Source of the DNA: Sanguinoderma infundibulare
Lineage: Eukaryota > Basidiomycota > Agaricomycetes > Polyporales > Polyporaceae
NCBI GenBank assembly: GCA_032821775.1
Contig: JAVLRN010000080.1
Location: 1-15,530, forward strand
Direction of reading: 5' to 3'
DNA length: 15,530 nucleotides
Notes under the pieces: generated by a model
The model's database searches: none
What the model saw: only the letters and a program-made list of their open reading frames with translations
What the model was told of the DNA's origin: nothing
Part shown: piece by piece, positions 7,680-15,530 of the stretch
Position numbering within the stretch: the stretch's first letter is position 1
Layout of the letters: every line of letters begins with the position of its first letter
Made by a program: the position numbers and the translations under genes

Positions 7680-9150
7680 ATTTGTTTGGATTTGGCTTTA
7701 ATGCTCCAACTACCGTCTACTCGTTGCTCTTTTACAGAATCTGTGTGCGAAACAAACTCTGACTTAGATCCGCGATAGCCCATTTCTCTTTCGATCATCT
7801 TATGACTTGTTACCTTACCTGTATAATTACTACAGCCACTTATAGCCTTTCGGATATAGCTTGGTATCATAAGCTTTAGGGAGTTCCCGGAGTTTGATAG
7901 TTTTAGCCAATTTAGTGTTTTCCCAAAACACATATCAGCCCAGAACATGAGGGCCATAACGACTTGTCTTAGCCCCCGCTGAATCTCTATCAGATTCATT
8001 AGTTATTAAGTATAAATTAATAACAGGGATTTCGTTCGTTAGTGGAACTAACCTAATGTTTAACAACACGAACTGAAGACAGCCATGCAACACCTGTACT
8101 TAAGTATTTTAAAAAAAAAAAGTATAAAATACTCCCACCATTTTATTTGCCTTGTTATTACAAAGTAAAGAAAAAAATAGTTTGTATGCAAGTTCTGGTA
8201 AGGTTTTACGCGGATTATCGTATTAAATAACATGCTTCACTCCGTTTGCTTCGAGACCGACTAATTTTTTTGTTTTCTACTTTGCAGTAGTACTCACAAG
8301 GCGGAATGGTTATTGTGTTAACTTCGTCTCTAGTAGTTTTTATTTTTACTAATGACTACCATTCATCGTTTACAGAAAGGAGTACCGGGGTATCTAATCC
8401 TATTTCCTACCCTTACCTTCGTTTCTCAGCGTCAATCATTAGTGGAGAGTGGCCTTCGCCCTAAGTATTCTGCCTAGGATCTAAGGATATCAGCCCTCCT
8501 CTAGGCGTTATACACTATAACCTCTTTTTGATTCTAGCTTTCAATCAGACCACTTATTTATTTTTGTAAGAAATAATTTTATGAAAGCTGCCTACAAACC
8601 CTTTACGCCTGTTTAAGATGATTAACGTTTGCGTCTCTGGCCTTACCGAGTCTTCTGGCACCAGTTTTGGACGACACTCATAGTAAGGTAATATCATTAT
8701 TTTCCCTTACGACATCATGAATTTAAAGAAATTCTATGATTTCAGTTAGCTAGTTCACTCTTTCGAGCATTGACTAATATTCTCGACTGCTGGTAGTGTT
8801 AATACTACTTGGGAGATTTCATCCCCAATGTGGCCAGAGGTTCTTTAAAACATGACTTTCGATCGTTGGCTTGGTAGGCATTTACCCTACCAACTACCTA
8901 ATAAAATTAAATAGAATCCTATAGCAGAAATGTTCCTTTACTCTATATCTCCTAGCTATGAAGACTATAGGGTATCTTATTTAATATACTCACCTCTACA
9001 CCTTATACCCTAGCCCTTTAATATAATATTTGAAATATTATTTTTTTAAATTAAAAATCACATCGGATACAACGATTCGCATGTCTTAAACTACTGAAAA
9101 ACGTTCAATCGGAACCAAAATTAAATTCTTACTGAAATTAAACTTATACC

Positions 9151-9751
9151 TTTACAGTATTAAGTTGTATTTTATATGCTTAACGCAATGTTTACAGTCT
9201 CTTTTATTTTTAATTTTTAACTTAAAATTTAAATTTTTATAATAATTAAATTTATTTTTTATACATAACCATTTTATTAAAAGTTATTGAAATAACCCTT
9301 TGTTTAAAAACTTTTTATGTTAAACTACCTATTATAATTATTAACCTAAAATTTTAAAGATACTAATATCTAAATGATTTATAGTATTTAATATTTTAAT
9401 CTAAAATTTTTACACTTAAACATATTATATATATAAATATATAATTATAAAAATAAATGAAAGATATATTATACAATATAATTAATATAAGATTTTAAAA
9501 GAAATTTAATAATACAAAGTGGTTTTAGAAGTGATAAATTTTTATTAATATTTTAATTGTATCAATTATAGTTGTTAGTATGTTTTTAAGAAATGATGTA
9601 ATTATTATATAAAATAATTAACAATAGTTATAAATCTAAAGATAATTAGTTTTATCTATTTAAGTAGTAAAAGTTTATTTTACCGGTATAGGGGGTTATA
9701 CCTTAAAATTATATTTGATTAAGGTAAAGTAGCTCAATAAATTATTAAAAT
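9151..9751. other. AT-rich spacer upstream of rns
   Basis: I see no gene on either strand. It is the 5' flank of rns and should contain its leader and possibly a promoter, but no motif could be recognised. The only clear structure is the hairpin at 9677-9709. Confidence 0.55.
9677..9709. repeat. Bulged hairpin with a G5T loop
   Basis: ATTTTA-CC-GGTATA-GGGGGT-TATACC-T-TAAAAT. Twelve base pairs in two helices, separated by a small internal loop and closing a GC-rich hexaloop. It is distinct from the AT-rich background. It could be an RNA-processing signal or a mobile hairpin element. Confidence 0.7.
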
Positions 9752-10451
9752 CTATTTAATAAAAAATGAATATTTAAGATTCATTTTTTTGTTTACTCAA
9801 ACCTCCAAGAATTTTTTTTTACCAGTTTCCGATAATTTATTGTATTGGTCAAGAATTTCTTCTACACTTGGTGTATTTGAATTAGAAGAGACTTGCGTTT
9901 TATTTACCAAGTCTTTAGTTTTTATTTTCTGAATTTAGATTTGAGTCTAAAAACACATTACCGTATATTTTAGCTAACCAAGGAACAAATATTCTTTCTT
10001 GTCCAGCTTGAGCTCTAACCTCGTCAAGTAAGACTCCTCCAGATAGAATCCCTAATGATGTTCCTGCTATTTAACAACCAGTTTTAGCACAAATCAAAAT
10101 TCTATGTATGTGACTAGCAGATCTATTCAGAGGTTAATTTCTTATCTCAAAAAATTCGGGTTTATACAAAATAGTGTATACTCCATATACACCTTTTAAA
10201 ATACAAATACAAGTCATTTGTATTGACTGTAAAGCAGCTAAAATTAAAACGATAGTATAGAATTGTTGATCTAGTTTGATATAATTATGGCTAAGAACAA
10301 GAAACAAGCAAATACCTCCTATAAATCTAATAACCCTTATATATAGATGGTTATACAACTTATCTATATTTGTAGGTAATAAAGATACTTTATATGCTTT
10401 TTTAAAGGCTATTAATATATCTTTTCTATTCCATTTGATTGGAAGGTTCAT
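9752..10451 (-). pseudogene. Decayed small membrane-protein ORF overlapping the nad5 3' end
   Basis: The ATG at 10451 lies inside the last codons of nad5 (26-nt overlap, different frame). The open part is 105 codons: a basic N-terminus ([20 protein letters not shown]), two probable membrane spans (IRFIGGICLFLVL; FYTIVLILAALQ) and the end YKPEFFEIRN before TAA at 10134. The same frame then continues as plausible protein: PLNRSASHIHR, a second TAA at 10071, and IAGTSLGILSGGVLLDEV...RIFVPWLAKIYGNVF. One extra A near 9919-9923 shifts the frame, after which it reads TPSVEEILDQYNKLSETGKKKF. It would end at a TGA near 9796 or, if UGA is Trp, at TAG 9752. I recall a conserved hypothetical protein of basidiomycete mtDNA with a similar x-F-E-x-R-N-S-P-x-N-R block, but this is memory and unchecked. 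The function is unknown. Confidence 0.6.
9761..9789. terminator. Perfect 11-bp hairpin at the end of the decayed ORF
   Basis: AAAAAATGAAT-ATTTAAG-ATTCATTTTTT, an 11-bp perfect stem with a 7-nt loop, sits at the 3' end of the decayed ORF downstream of nad5. Its position suggests a transcript 3'-end or processing element. Fungal mitochondria do not use bacterial-type terminators, so the label is tentative. Confidence 0.4.
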
Positions 10452-13400
10452 TATTAGAATTTACATTTGGAGTATTAAGTGGTGTAGTAAATTTTAAATT
10501 ATTAAATTTAATATTAGAATTGTCATTGTTTAACATATAACCAGTATTACTATGGGGGAATGGGGTAAATACAAATAATAAAGTAGCTAAATAAATTATA
10601 AATAATCTATTTTCATTTAATATAGAAGTATCTAATAAAATAGGTGAGAATACTAAGAATACTAATGATAATAAACCAATAGTAATATATAATGAATATG
10701 TAGTTATAACTCCAGTATCTAATCTACCGATATTAAAACCAGTTTGATTTAAAGTATTACTTAAACCATAAGGTCCTACAAATTCAATTACTCCTCTATC
10801 TAATACTTTACTTACAAAGTAACCTAATTGTAAACCTCTACCAATAAAGTAATGGTTATATATAACATCAAATAAATATTTACCATTTAAAAAAGTATAA
10901 ATTTTTCTAGTTAAAGAACTTTCCATAAAGAATAAATTAGGTGTAAAGTGATATAAGTAAACAGCTAAAACTGCACCTAATAAAGATAAAATAGTTGGTA
11001 ATAATTTAACTAATCTTCCCATAGAGAATTCAGCTTCCACCATAGTCATATGATTTGGATGAATAAATATAGAATTACCAAAGAAATCAGAACCTATACC
11101 TACAAATAAATCAGAGAATACATATCCAAAGAAGATACTAAATAATGCTAATACAAATAAAGGTATAATCACTGCTAAAGTAGCTTCATGTGAATGTAAA
11201 TAAGATGTTTTAGGTCCATTAGGTTTTGTTAAGAATACTAATGATATTAATCTAAATGAATAGAAAGCTGTTAAACCTGCTGTTAAACTTCCTAAAATAA
11301 AGGCAAATGTTCCTTCAAAACTATATTGTGCAAAAGCTAATTCAATTATTAAATCTTTACTATAGAATCCTGTTAACCATGGTGTAGCTAACAATGATAA
11401 CGTACCAACTAACATAGCTGTATAAGTAAATGGTAAGAAATTAATTAAACCACCTAATCTTCTAACATCTTGTTGGTCAGAAAAACTATGAATAACAGCT
11501 CCTGCCCCTAAGAATAATAATGCTTTAAAGAAAGCATGGTTAACCACATGCATTAATGCCACATTATATTGACTAAGCAAAAAAAAAAATATGTTTAGCC
11601 CTGCTCCCAGTCTCATAAATCATCTATATTACGAGAAGAGGCAGGACTTGTATTATACAAATTTAAAAGTTTTTTAACAAACCTTTCTATATTAAAAAAT
11701 ATAGTAATTAATTATAAAAATTAAACAGCAAATATTATAAACCTATTTTATATTTTAAAGTAGGATAAATATGATCAGATACAAGCGCTCTTACTTTAAT
11801 TACATCTCTGGCTTTAAAATGTAACCTCTATCTTTATCAGAATGAGGAGTTTTAACTAAATAAGAAGAAATATCAAATTTAGAAAGTAAAATAGATTGAA
11901 TCCTATTCACTTCCATTAAAGTAAAGTTATTAAGATGAAGAATTATTCTAGAACAACTTTTATCCCAGCTTCCATCACCCATTATTAGAAAAGCAAAAGC
12001 TAATGGTGTAAATAAAGAATCTAAATTTAAGGGTAACACCTTAATATTCTTGTTATCTATTGATTTATACCAATCATTATATAAAGAAGTGAAAAAGGTA
12101 AAGAAAGAGTTTGAAATGAATAAACTATTTTTTTATTTTGTCTGTTAATAATATGAATTCCACTTAACACTAAATTTAATTGAAAACACATTTTTCAAAT
12201 TTCCTGAGTTAATTCTTGGTGTGTTTGTTGAATACTTAATAGTGCTTGTTTACCATTCATTCTAATTGAACCATCTGATAACATTATACCACAAACAACT
12301 TGCTTAAACCAATCTGGTATACTATTAGAGACTCTAATTTTCTCTTCTTTTGGCATATAACCTCTTGTTCTTTTTTTTGGTAAAATAGGTACAGCCATAT
12401 AAAAAATATGATCAGGTACTAATATTCCGTTTTTAAAAATAAATTCAAAGTAATTACTGTATAAAAATATAATTAATATAGGCAACCCTATAATAAACAT
12501 ATTGGCAATCACTTTCATAATTGATTGGACTATATCTTAATAAATAAATTAAAATAATCTATTTACTTCTTTCGTGTAGTCTCTGAGGATACTACTTTCT
12601 TTAAAGAGTTTAAATAAAGATTTGGTTTCCTGCTGATTGTCCATTGTTACATCCTTTAGGCTTCTAACTGGTAAAATTATTAAAATTATATAGTACCTAA
12701 GGCTTTAGGAGTTTCCAGCACATAGAAAGATTTAATGTTAGCCTTAGTGTTGACCAACAGCCATTACCATATATCCTAATTGACTTATAGTACTGAAAGC
12801 AATAATTCTTTTTAAATCATTTTGCACTAAACCACATGTAGCAGCAAAGAAAGCTGTAGAGGCACCCACTAAGGTAATAACTAATAATGCTGTTGAACTA
12901 TATTCTAAGATTGGTGAACTTCTTACTAATAAATATAATCCAGCTGTTACTAGTGTGGCAGCATGAATTAATGCTGATACAGGTGTAGGCATTTATTGTT
13001 AACAGTAAATTTCTCTACTGATCGGACTATATTATCTTAATATTTAAAAATATGAGCTTCACGTGTAGTCTCTGAGGATCCTACTCTTTTTATATTTACT
13101 TTGGCAAGACGGCCAGGCAGAGTAAAAAAAAAATTATTTTTTGGTTTCCTGCTGATTGCCCATTTTAATATCTTCAAGATTTTTACTACCTAAATGGCAC
13201 CGCCATTAAATGAGTACCTAAAGCTTTAGGGTGTTCCAGCATATAGTGAAATTTAACGAGGGCCATACACCAAAACATTATATCCCTAATTTATATAAAA
13301 AATCCTTATGCATATACGGTTTTACTAATGAAATAACTCTATCCACACTAGTTTTAGATATTCTAATTCTATATCTATTGTTAATTTTATCTCTTACCTT

Positions 13401-15530
13401 CAAAGTAGATTTAATATTTAACTTTCCTAGTAATGATTGAAGAATTATACATTCTTCCTTGGTAAATTATTCTGTACAAAGAAGAACTGTTTTAGTTCTA
13501 CCATGTGAATCAAAATAACCATCAACCATTATCCAATAAGCTAATGATATTTCTGAAAACATTTCAGATATATTTTTGGGTACAATTTTTATGAACTTGT
13601 TTTTTTCATTATACCATTTATACCACATACTATGTAAAGCTGTAAATAAAGTATGTGTTTTTGTACTAAAATGATACTGAGTTATTTTTTTACCTTTATG
13701 TTGAGGTAGTAAAATATTTGGATAAGGAAAAAATTTTGTATTAGTAAATTGACTATAAATATTATCATTTAAATGATGTAAATAATTTAAGGAATAAACA
13801 TCCATAGTCATAGAATATTTACCTTCACCTTTATTCTTTTTAGAAAGATTAGTTGAACCATCACCTAACATATTACCTGTTATAGTATATAATGTTTGAT
13901 TCGGTATAGAATTAATAATAGGTAAAATAGAGGTAGCAATATTAATGTCGTATGAACTTAAATAATAAGTATAGCAATATAAGATATTTATATATAATAG
14001 TGAAAATATGATGTTTAATACTTTAAAACCCTCCATTGAGCCAGGTAACCAACTATGTAATGGAATTTGTGCAGATTTAGCCATAGCTCCACTTAATAAT
14101 AAAATACCAATAACATCAATAGCTGTACTATTCATAAATGGTGCTAAACTAAATAATGTTGAATAATTTAATGAACCTAATAAGGCTATTAGTGCAAAGA
14201 ATCCTATACTTAACCCCATATCCATGGCAGTCAAATTTATCATGCAATTAAAAATTTGATTATTTTCTTTTTGTGTTCATTTTATCTTTGATTAATTGAA
14301 TTTTAGCTATTCCTATAGGGCTTAGATGCTTACCTTCACCTATTAAAGTAGCAATTCCACAAAAATCTTGAAAATCTAATTGTTTGATCCCCTTAATTGA
14401 ATAAGCTTTAAAAAAAGGAATAATTTTATTATTAATGTCTACAAATTTACCCACTTTAAAAACTTTAGCATTTTCACTGTGATAATAAACGGCACCACAA
14501 TTCAAATATTTAGTTATTAACTCTAATAAAATTTTGTCTCTATGATGTTGCGAAATTTTAAAGATTAATTGAACAATTTGACCTATTTTATTTTTATTAG
14601 ATTTAGAAATAGTAACTAAAAAGCAACCTTCAGCGCTTGCAAATCCTGCTATCCAATTAGGATTTGGAATTTCAGTATATTTAATAATTGGTCGAGGCAC
14701 TGGTTTATAATTAACAAACTCAGATTTTTGCAAACCAGATAGGCCTAAGTTCATTGAGGCTCTAATATTAATAATTTGCAGTAATCCTACGTCAGTCAAG
14801 TGAACCTTAGTGTTAATAAGGTTAACAATTTGTTTAAATAATTCAAAATCCGCAGCTTTTTGAGAAAGTAAAGGAAAATTTACAAAGTGTGGTATTATAA
14901 AATTTGTTAAATCATGAAGTGAGTTTACTCTAAAGCTTTTTTCGCTTCGGTTATTTTTGCTAACGATGCTTCCGCAGGCAAAAAATTATTGTAATTGTAA
15001 TAATAATTTCATATCCCTAGAATGTAAAGAGATTTGAAAACTCGGTTTTACGGTCCATCCAACTCTTCCTTTTATCCGTTTATCTATAGATATGGATACA
15101 CTGAAAGAAGCTTCACCGTCGCAAAAACCAGTCACAAACCAAGGATCTAACTTAGTTAATTGAACTTGCGCATAGGCGCTGGTACAAAAATTTGTTTTAT
15201 TTTTTAATTGTTTAGAAAGGACTTTGATTTGATAGTTTCTTTCGAAACCCATTAGAGTACACCTTAAGAGCTAATTACTTAATAAAGAATTGCTCCAACT
15301 ACCATCTACTCGTTGCTCTTTTACAGAATTTATATAATTTGGCTGTGGGTTTTGTTTAATAAATTCTGACTTAGATCCGCGATAACCCATTTCGTTTTCA
15401 CTCATCTTATGACTTGTTACCATACCCAGAGTATTAGTCTGGCCACTTATAGCCTTTCGAAGATAGCTTGGTATCATAAGCTTTAGGGCGTCCCCGGACT
15501 TTGATAGTTTTAGGCACAATAGAGAGATCC
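10426..15530 (-). CDS. nad5: NADH dehydrogenase subunit 5 (nad5), 5' end outside the window
   Basis: ND5 is an antiporter-like proton-pumping subunit of complex I in the inner membrane. Visible exons: 14222-14028 (65 codons), 12989-12753 (79) and 11577-10426 (383 plus TAG), 527 residues. About 130-160 N-terminal residues lie beyond the right edge, before intron 1. Junctions fit the family: ..|[47 protein letters not shown]. In every case the upstream exon ends in U and the intron in G. Conserved features are [56 protein letters not shown] and TGFYSKD. The exons show no frameshift or internal stop. The last 40 residues are Asn-rich and hydrophilic. The end overlaps the downstream ORF by 26 nt. 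Confidence 0.96.
11597..11648. repeat. 52-nt two-helix hairpin near the 3' splice site of nad5 intron 3
   Basis: On the minus strand AGTCCTGC pairs with GCAGGGCT (outer 8 bp, one G.U) and TCTCGTAA with TTATGAGA (inner 8 bp, one G.U), with a short internal loop and a 9-nt terminal loop. It lies about 20 nt before exon 4. It may be a P9-type extension of the intron or an inserted hairpin element. Confidence 0.65.
11735..12518 (-). pseudogene. LAGLIDADG endonuclease in nad5 intron 3, two frameshifts
   Basis: From the ATG at 12518 the ORF has a hydrophobic leader ([18 protein letters not shown]), a basic linker, and the first domain [25 protein letters not shown] at 12195-12197 must be read as Trp (LTQEI-W-KMCFQL). 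The frame then breaks near 12092-12096: one T is missing in a T5 run (LSLP then [11 protein letters not shown] in the next frame). The second domain contains [17 protein letters not shown] second break near 11813-11816 (one A missing) separates DRGYILK from [16 protein letters not shown] and the usual ending [11 protein letters not shown] at 11735. Both motifs keep their acidic residues, so decay is recent or is homopolymer error. Confidence 0.85.
12624..12720 (-). repeat. Shared 97-nt group I core segment, copy in nad5 intron 3
   Basis: It matches 4016-4112 in cox2 intron 1 with a single substitution. It begins at the Q element and ends at the P element; beyond both ends the introns diverge sharply. 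Confidence 0.95.
13095..13126. repeat. GC-rich hairpin insert in nad5 intron 2
   Basis: TTTACT...AGTAAA arms enclose TTGGCAAGACGGCCAGGCAG, in which TGGC and GCCA can also pair. It is markedly GC-rich against the AT-rich intron and sits between the Q and R core elements, where a peripheral loop would tolerate an insertion. It resembles a GC cluster. Confidence 0.6.
13278..14027 (-). pseudogene. LAGLIDADG endonuclease in nad5 intron 2, one in-frame TAA
   Basis: The frame is read directly from the upstream nad5 exon. After a hydrophobic linker come [19 protein letters not shown] (first motif) and [19 protein letters not shown] (second motif). A single TAA at 13467-13469 interrupts [20 protein letters not shown]. 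With that one codon ignored, the same frame runs to a complete family ending ([15 protein letters not shown]) and TAA at 13278-13280, about 250 codons. A one-base change, for example from TCA (Ser), would explain the stop. The truncated 186-codon product keeps both motifs but lacks the end of the second domain, so it is probably inactive. A suppressed stop or assembly error is possible. Confidence 0.88.
14260..15252 (-). pseudogene. LAGLIDADG endonuclease in nad5 intron 1, one in-frame TAA
   Basis: It is homologous to the intact rns-intron enzyme. The likely start is the ATG at 15252 ([11 protein letters not shown]). First motif: [17 protein letters not shown] at 14986-14988 interrupts [22 protein letters not shown]; the same frame then continues without any other break through [33 protein letters not shown], the second motif [15 protein letters not shown] and [17 protein letters not shown] to TAA at 14260, about 330 codons. 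A further TAG at 15271-15273 lies upstream in the core region and probably does not matter if translation starts at 15252. One nonsense change explains the loss; it removes the whole second domain. Confidence 0.88.
15229..15271 (-). repeat. 43-nt identity shared with the rns intron (copy in nad5 intron 1)
   Basis: Identical to 7637-7679. It marks the end of the core and the start of the endonuclease in both introns, and is embedded in longer, less perfect similarity. Confidence 0.92.

Larger units (their letters stand above)
6556..7936 (-). mobile_element. Group I intron in rns at about E. coli position 1224
   Basis: The 5' exon ...ATGGCCCTCATGTTCTGGGCT and the 3' exon ATAGACGTGCCACAAT join to give a stretch that aligns base for base in length with E. 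coli GGGCTACACACGTGCTACAAT. The exon ends in U (7937) and the intron in G (6556), as expected. The intron is 1,381 nt. The ribozyme core lies 5' of the ORF (about 7936-7665), and a 3' structured tail (6676-6556) contains hairpins such as ACGCA-AA-TGCGT. The core is clearly homologous to the first nad5 intron at the right edge of the window. Confidence 0.88.
6080..9150 (-). rRNA. rns: Mitochondrial small-subunit rRNA (rns), with one group I intron
   Basis: Conserved SSU landmarks appear in order on the minus strand. The 5' region has AATTTAATTTTGGTTCCGAT then TGAACG (near 9110-9140) and GACATGCGAATCGTT. The equivalent of the E. coli 780 region is GGATTAGATACCCCGGTA (near 8390). The 1050 region is GTTGCATGGCTGTCTTCAG (near 8080). 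The 1200 region is GTTATGGCCCTCATG (near 7955). After the intron come ATAGACGTGCCACAAT, ACTGTCTGTCGCTG, and the 3' end GTAGCTGTACTGGAAAGTGC then AGCTGGAT (6088). Exons are about 9150-7937 and 6555-6080; mature length is about 1.7 kb, normal for fungal mitochondria. The ends are approximate (about 20-40 nt). The variable regions are AT-rich and somewhat expanded. Confidence 0.93.
11578..12752 (-). mobile_element. nad5 intron 3, group I, LAGLIDADG-bearing
   Basis: A 1,175-nt intron lies between GTT GGT| (12753) and |CTT AGT CAA (11577), ending in G at 11578. The core comes first: P-like GCTGGAAACTCCTAAAG, Q-like AATCAGCAGGAAACC, R CAGAGACTACACG and S AAGATATAGTCC (about 12720-12528). The endonuclease follows, then a 3' tail with a strong hairpin. 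The order (core then ORF) is opposite to cox2 intron 1 (ORF then core), although 97 nt of core are nearly identical. A T11 run precedes the 3' splice site. Confidence 0.87.
12990..14027 (-). mobile_element. nad5 intron 2, group I, LAGLIDADG-bearing
   Basis: A 1,038-nt intron lies between ATG GAG GGT| (14028) and |CCT ACA CCT (12989), ending in G at 12990. The ORF is 5', and the core follows at about 13246-13020: P-like GCTGGAACACCCTAAAG, Q-like AATCAGCAGGAAACC, R CAGAGACTACACG, S-like ATAATATAGTCC. It is related to, but clearly more diverged than, the 97-nt core shared by cox2 intron 1 and nad5 intron 3. A GC-rich hairpin insert lies between Q and R. Confidence 0.88.
14223..15530 (-). mobile_element. 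nad5 intron 1, group I, 3' part (5' splice site outside the window)
   Basis: The intron ends in G at 14223, just before GAT ATG GGG of the next exon. The preceding exon (expected to end in the NRVG region of ND5) is beyond the right edge. The core segment at about 15515-15275 is strongly similar to the rns intron core: AAGCTTATGATACCAAGCTAT and AAAGAGCAACGAGTAGA are shared. The endonuclease follows the core, as in rns. At least 1,308 nt are inside the window. Confidence 0.88.

Noticed and set aside
7937..7999. Extension of the rns-intron endonuclease to an ATG at 7999
   Set aside because: These bases align with conserved SSU rRNA just 5' of the intron (GTTATGGCCCTCATG), so the open frame there is accidental.
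13231..13440. Plus-strand open frame of 69 codons
   Set aside because: It is antisense to the C-terminal part of the nad5 intron 2 endonuclease.
9752..15252. Reassignment of UAA to a sense codon
   Set aside because: Several in-frame TAA codons suggested it, but cox2 and intact endonucleases end in TAA at the expected C-termini, so UAA is still a stop.
15271..15519. A separate 82-codon protein at the right edge
   Set aside because: It is the translated ribozyme core of nad5 intron 1; the matching region in the rns intron is the same core. No separate gene is needed.

Overview
This window reads as a stretch of fungal mitochondrial DNA, most likely from a basidiomycete (Agaricomycetes-like). 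It is very AT-rich. It carries a mitochondrial small-subunit rRNA, mitochondrially encoded rps3, cox2 and nad5, group I introns with homing endonuclease ORFs, and tRNA genes with fungal mitochondrial shapes. UGA must be read as Trp (genetic code 4) for the GIY-YIG endonuclease in cox2 and for the third nad5 intron ORF to make sense. The taxon call is inference from the look of the COX2, ND5 and RPS3 proteins. Every gene recognised lies on the minus strand.

Layout in plus coordinates (transcription runs right to left). 1-252: AT-rich spacer with a G10 tract. 253-1276: rps3, broken by one extra A in an A10 run. 1277-2250: spacer with tRNA-Gly(UCC) at 1726-1796, a perfect 20-nt palindrome and direct repeats. 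2251-5285: cox2 in three exons, with a GIY-YIG intron and a LAGLIDADG intron. 5286-5625: AT-rich spacer. 5626-5995: tRNA-Arg(UCG), tRNA-Leu(UAG), tRNA-Val(UAC). About 6080-9150: rns, split by one group I intron (6556-7936) whose insertion point aligns to about E. coli 1224. About 9150-9751: AT-rich spacer with two hairpins. 9752-10451: a decayed small membrane-protein ORF that overlaps the nad5 3' end. 10426 to the right edge: the 3' two-thirds or so of nad5, with three group I introns; the first runs off the window.

Functionally the window supplies two respiratory-chain subunits (complex IV COX2, complex I ND5), two components of the mitochondrial small ribosomal subunit (rns and Rps3), and four tRNAs. 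On top of this is a population of six group I introns and their homing endonucleases. The main story is intron traffic. A 97-nt ribozyme-core segment is shared at 96/97 positions between a cox2 intron (GIY-YIG ORF) and a nad5 intron (LAGLIDADG ORF). The rns intron and the first nad5 intron are copies of one family placed in an rRNA gene and a protein gene. The three endonucleases in nad5 are each inactivated by one or two point lesions, while those in cox2 and rns are open. Several lesions are single-base changes in homopolymer runs, so assembly error has to be excluded before calling them biology.
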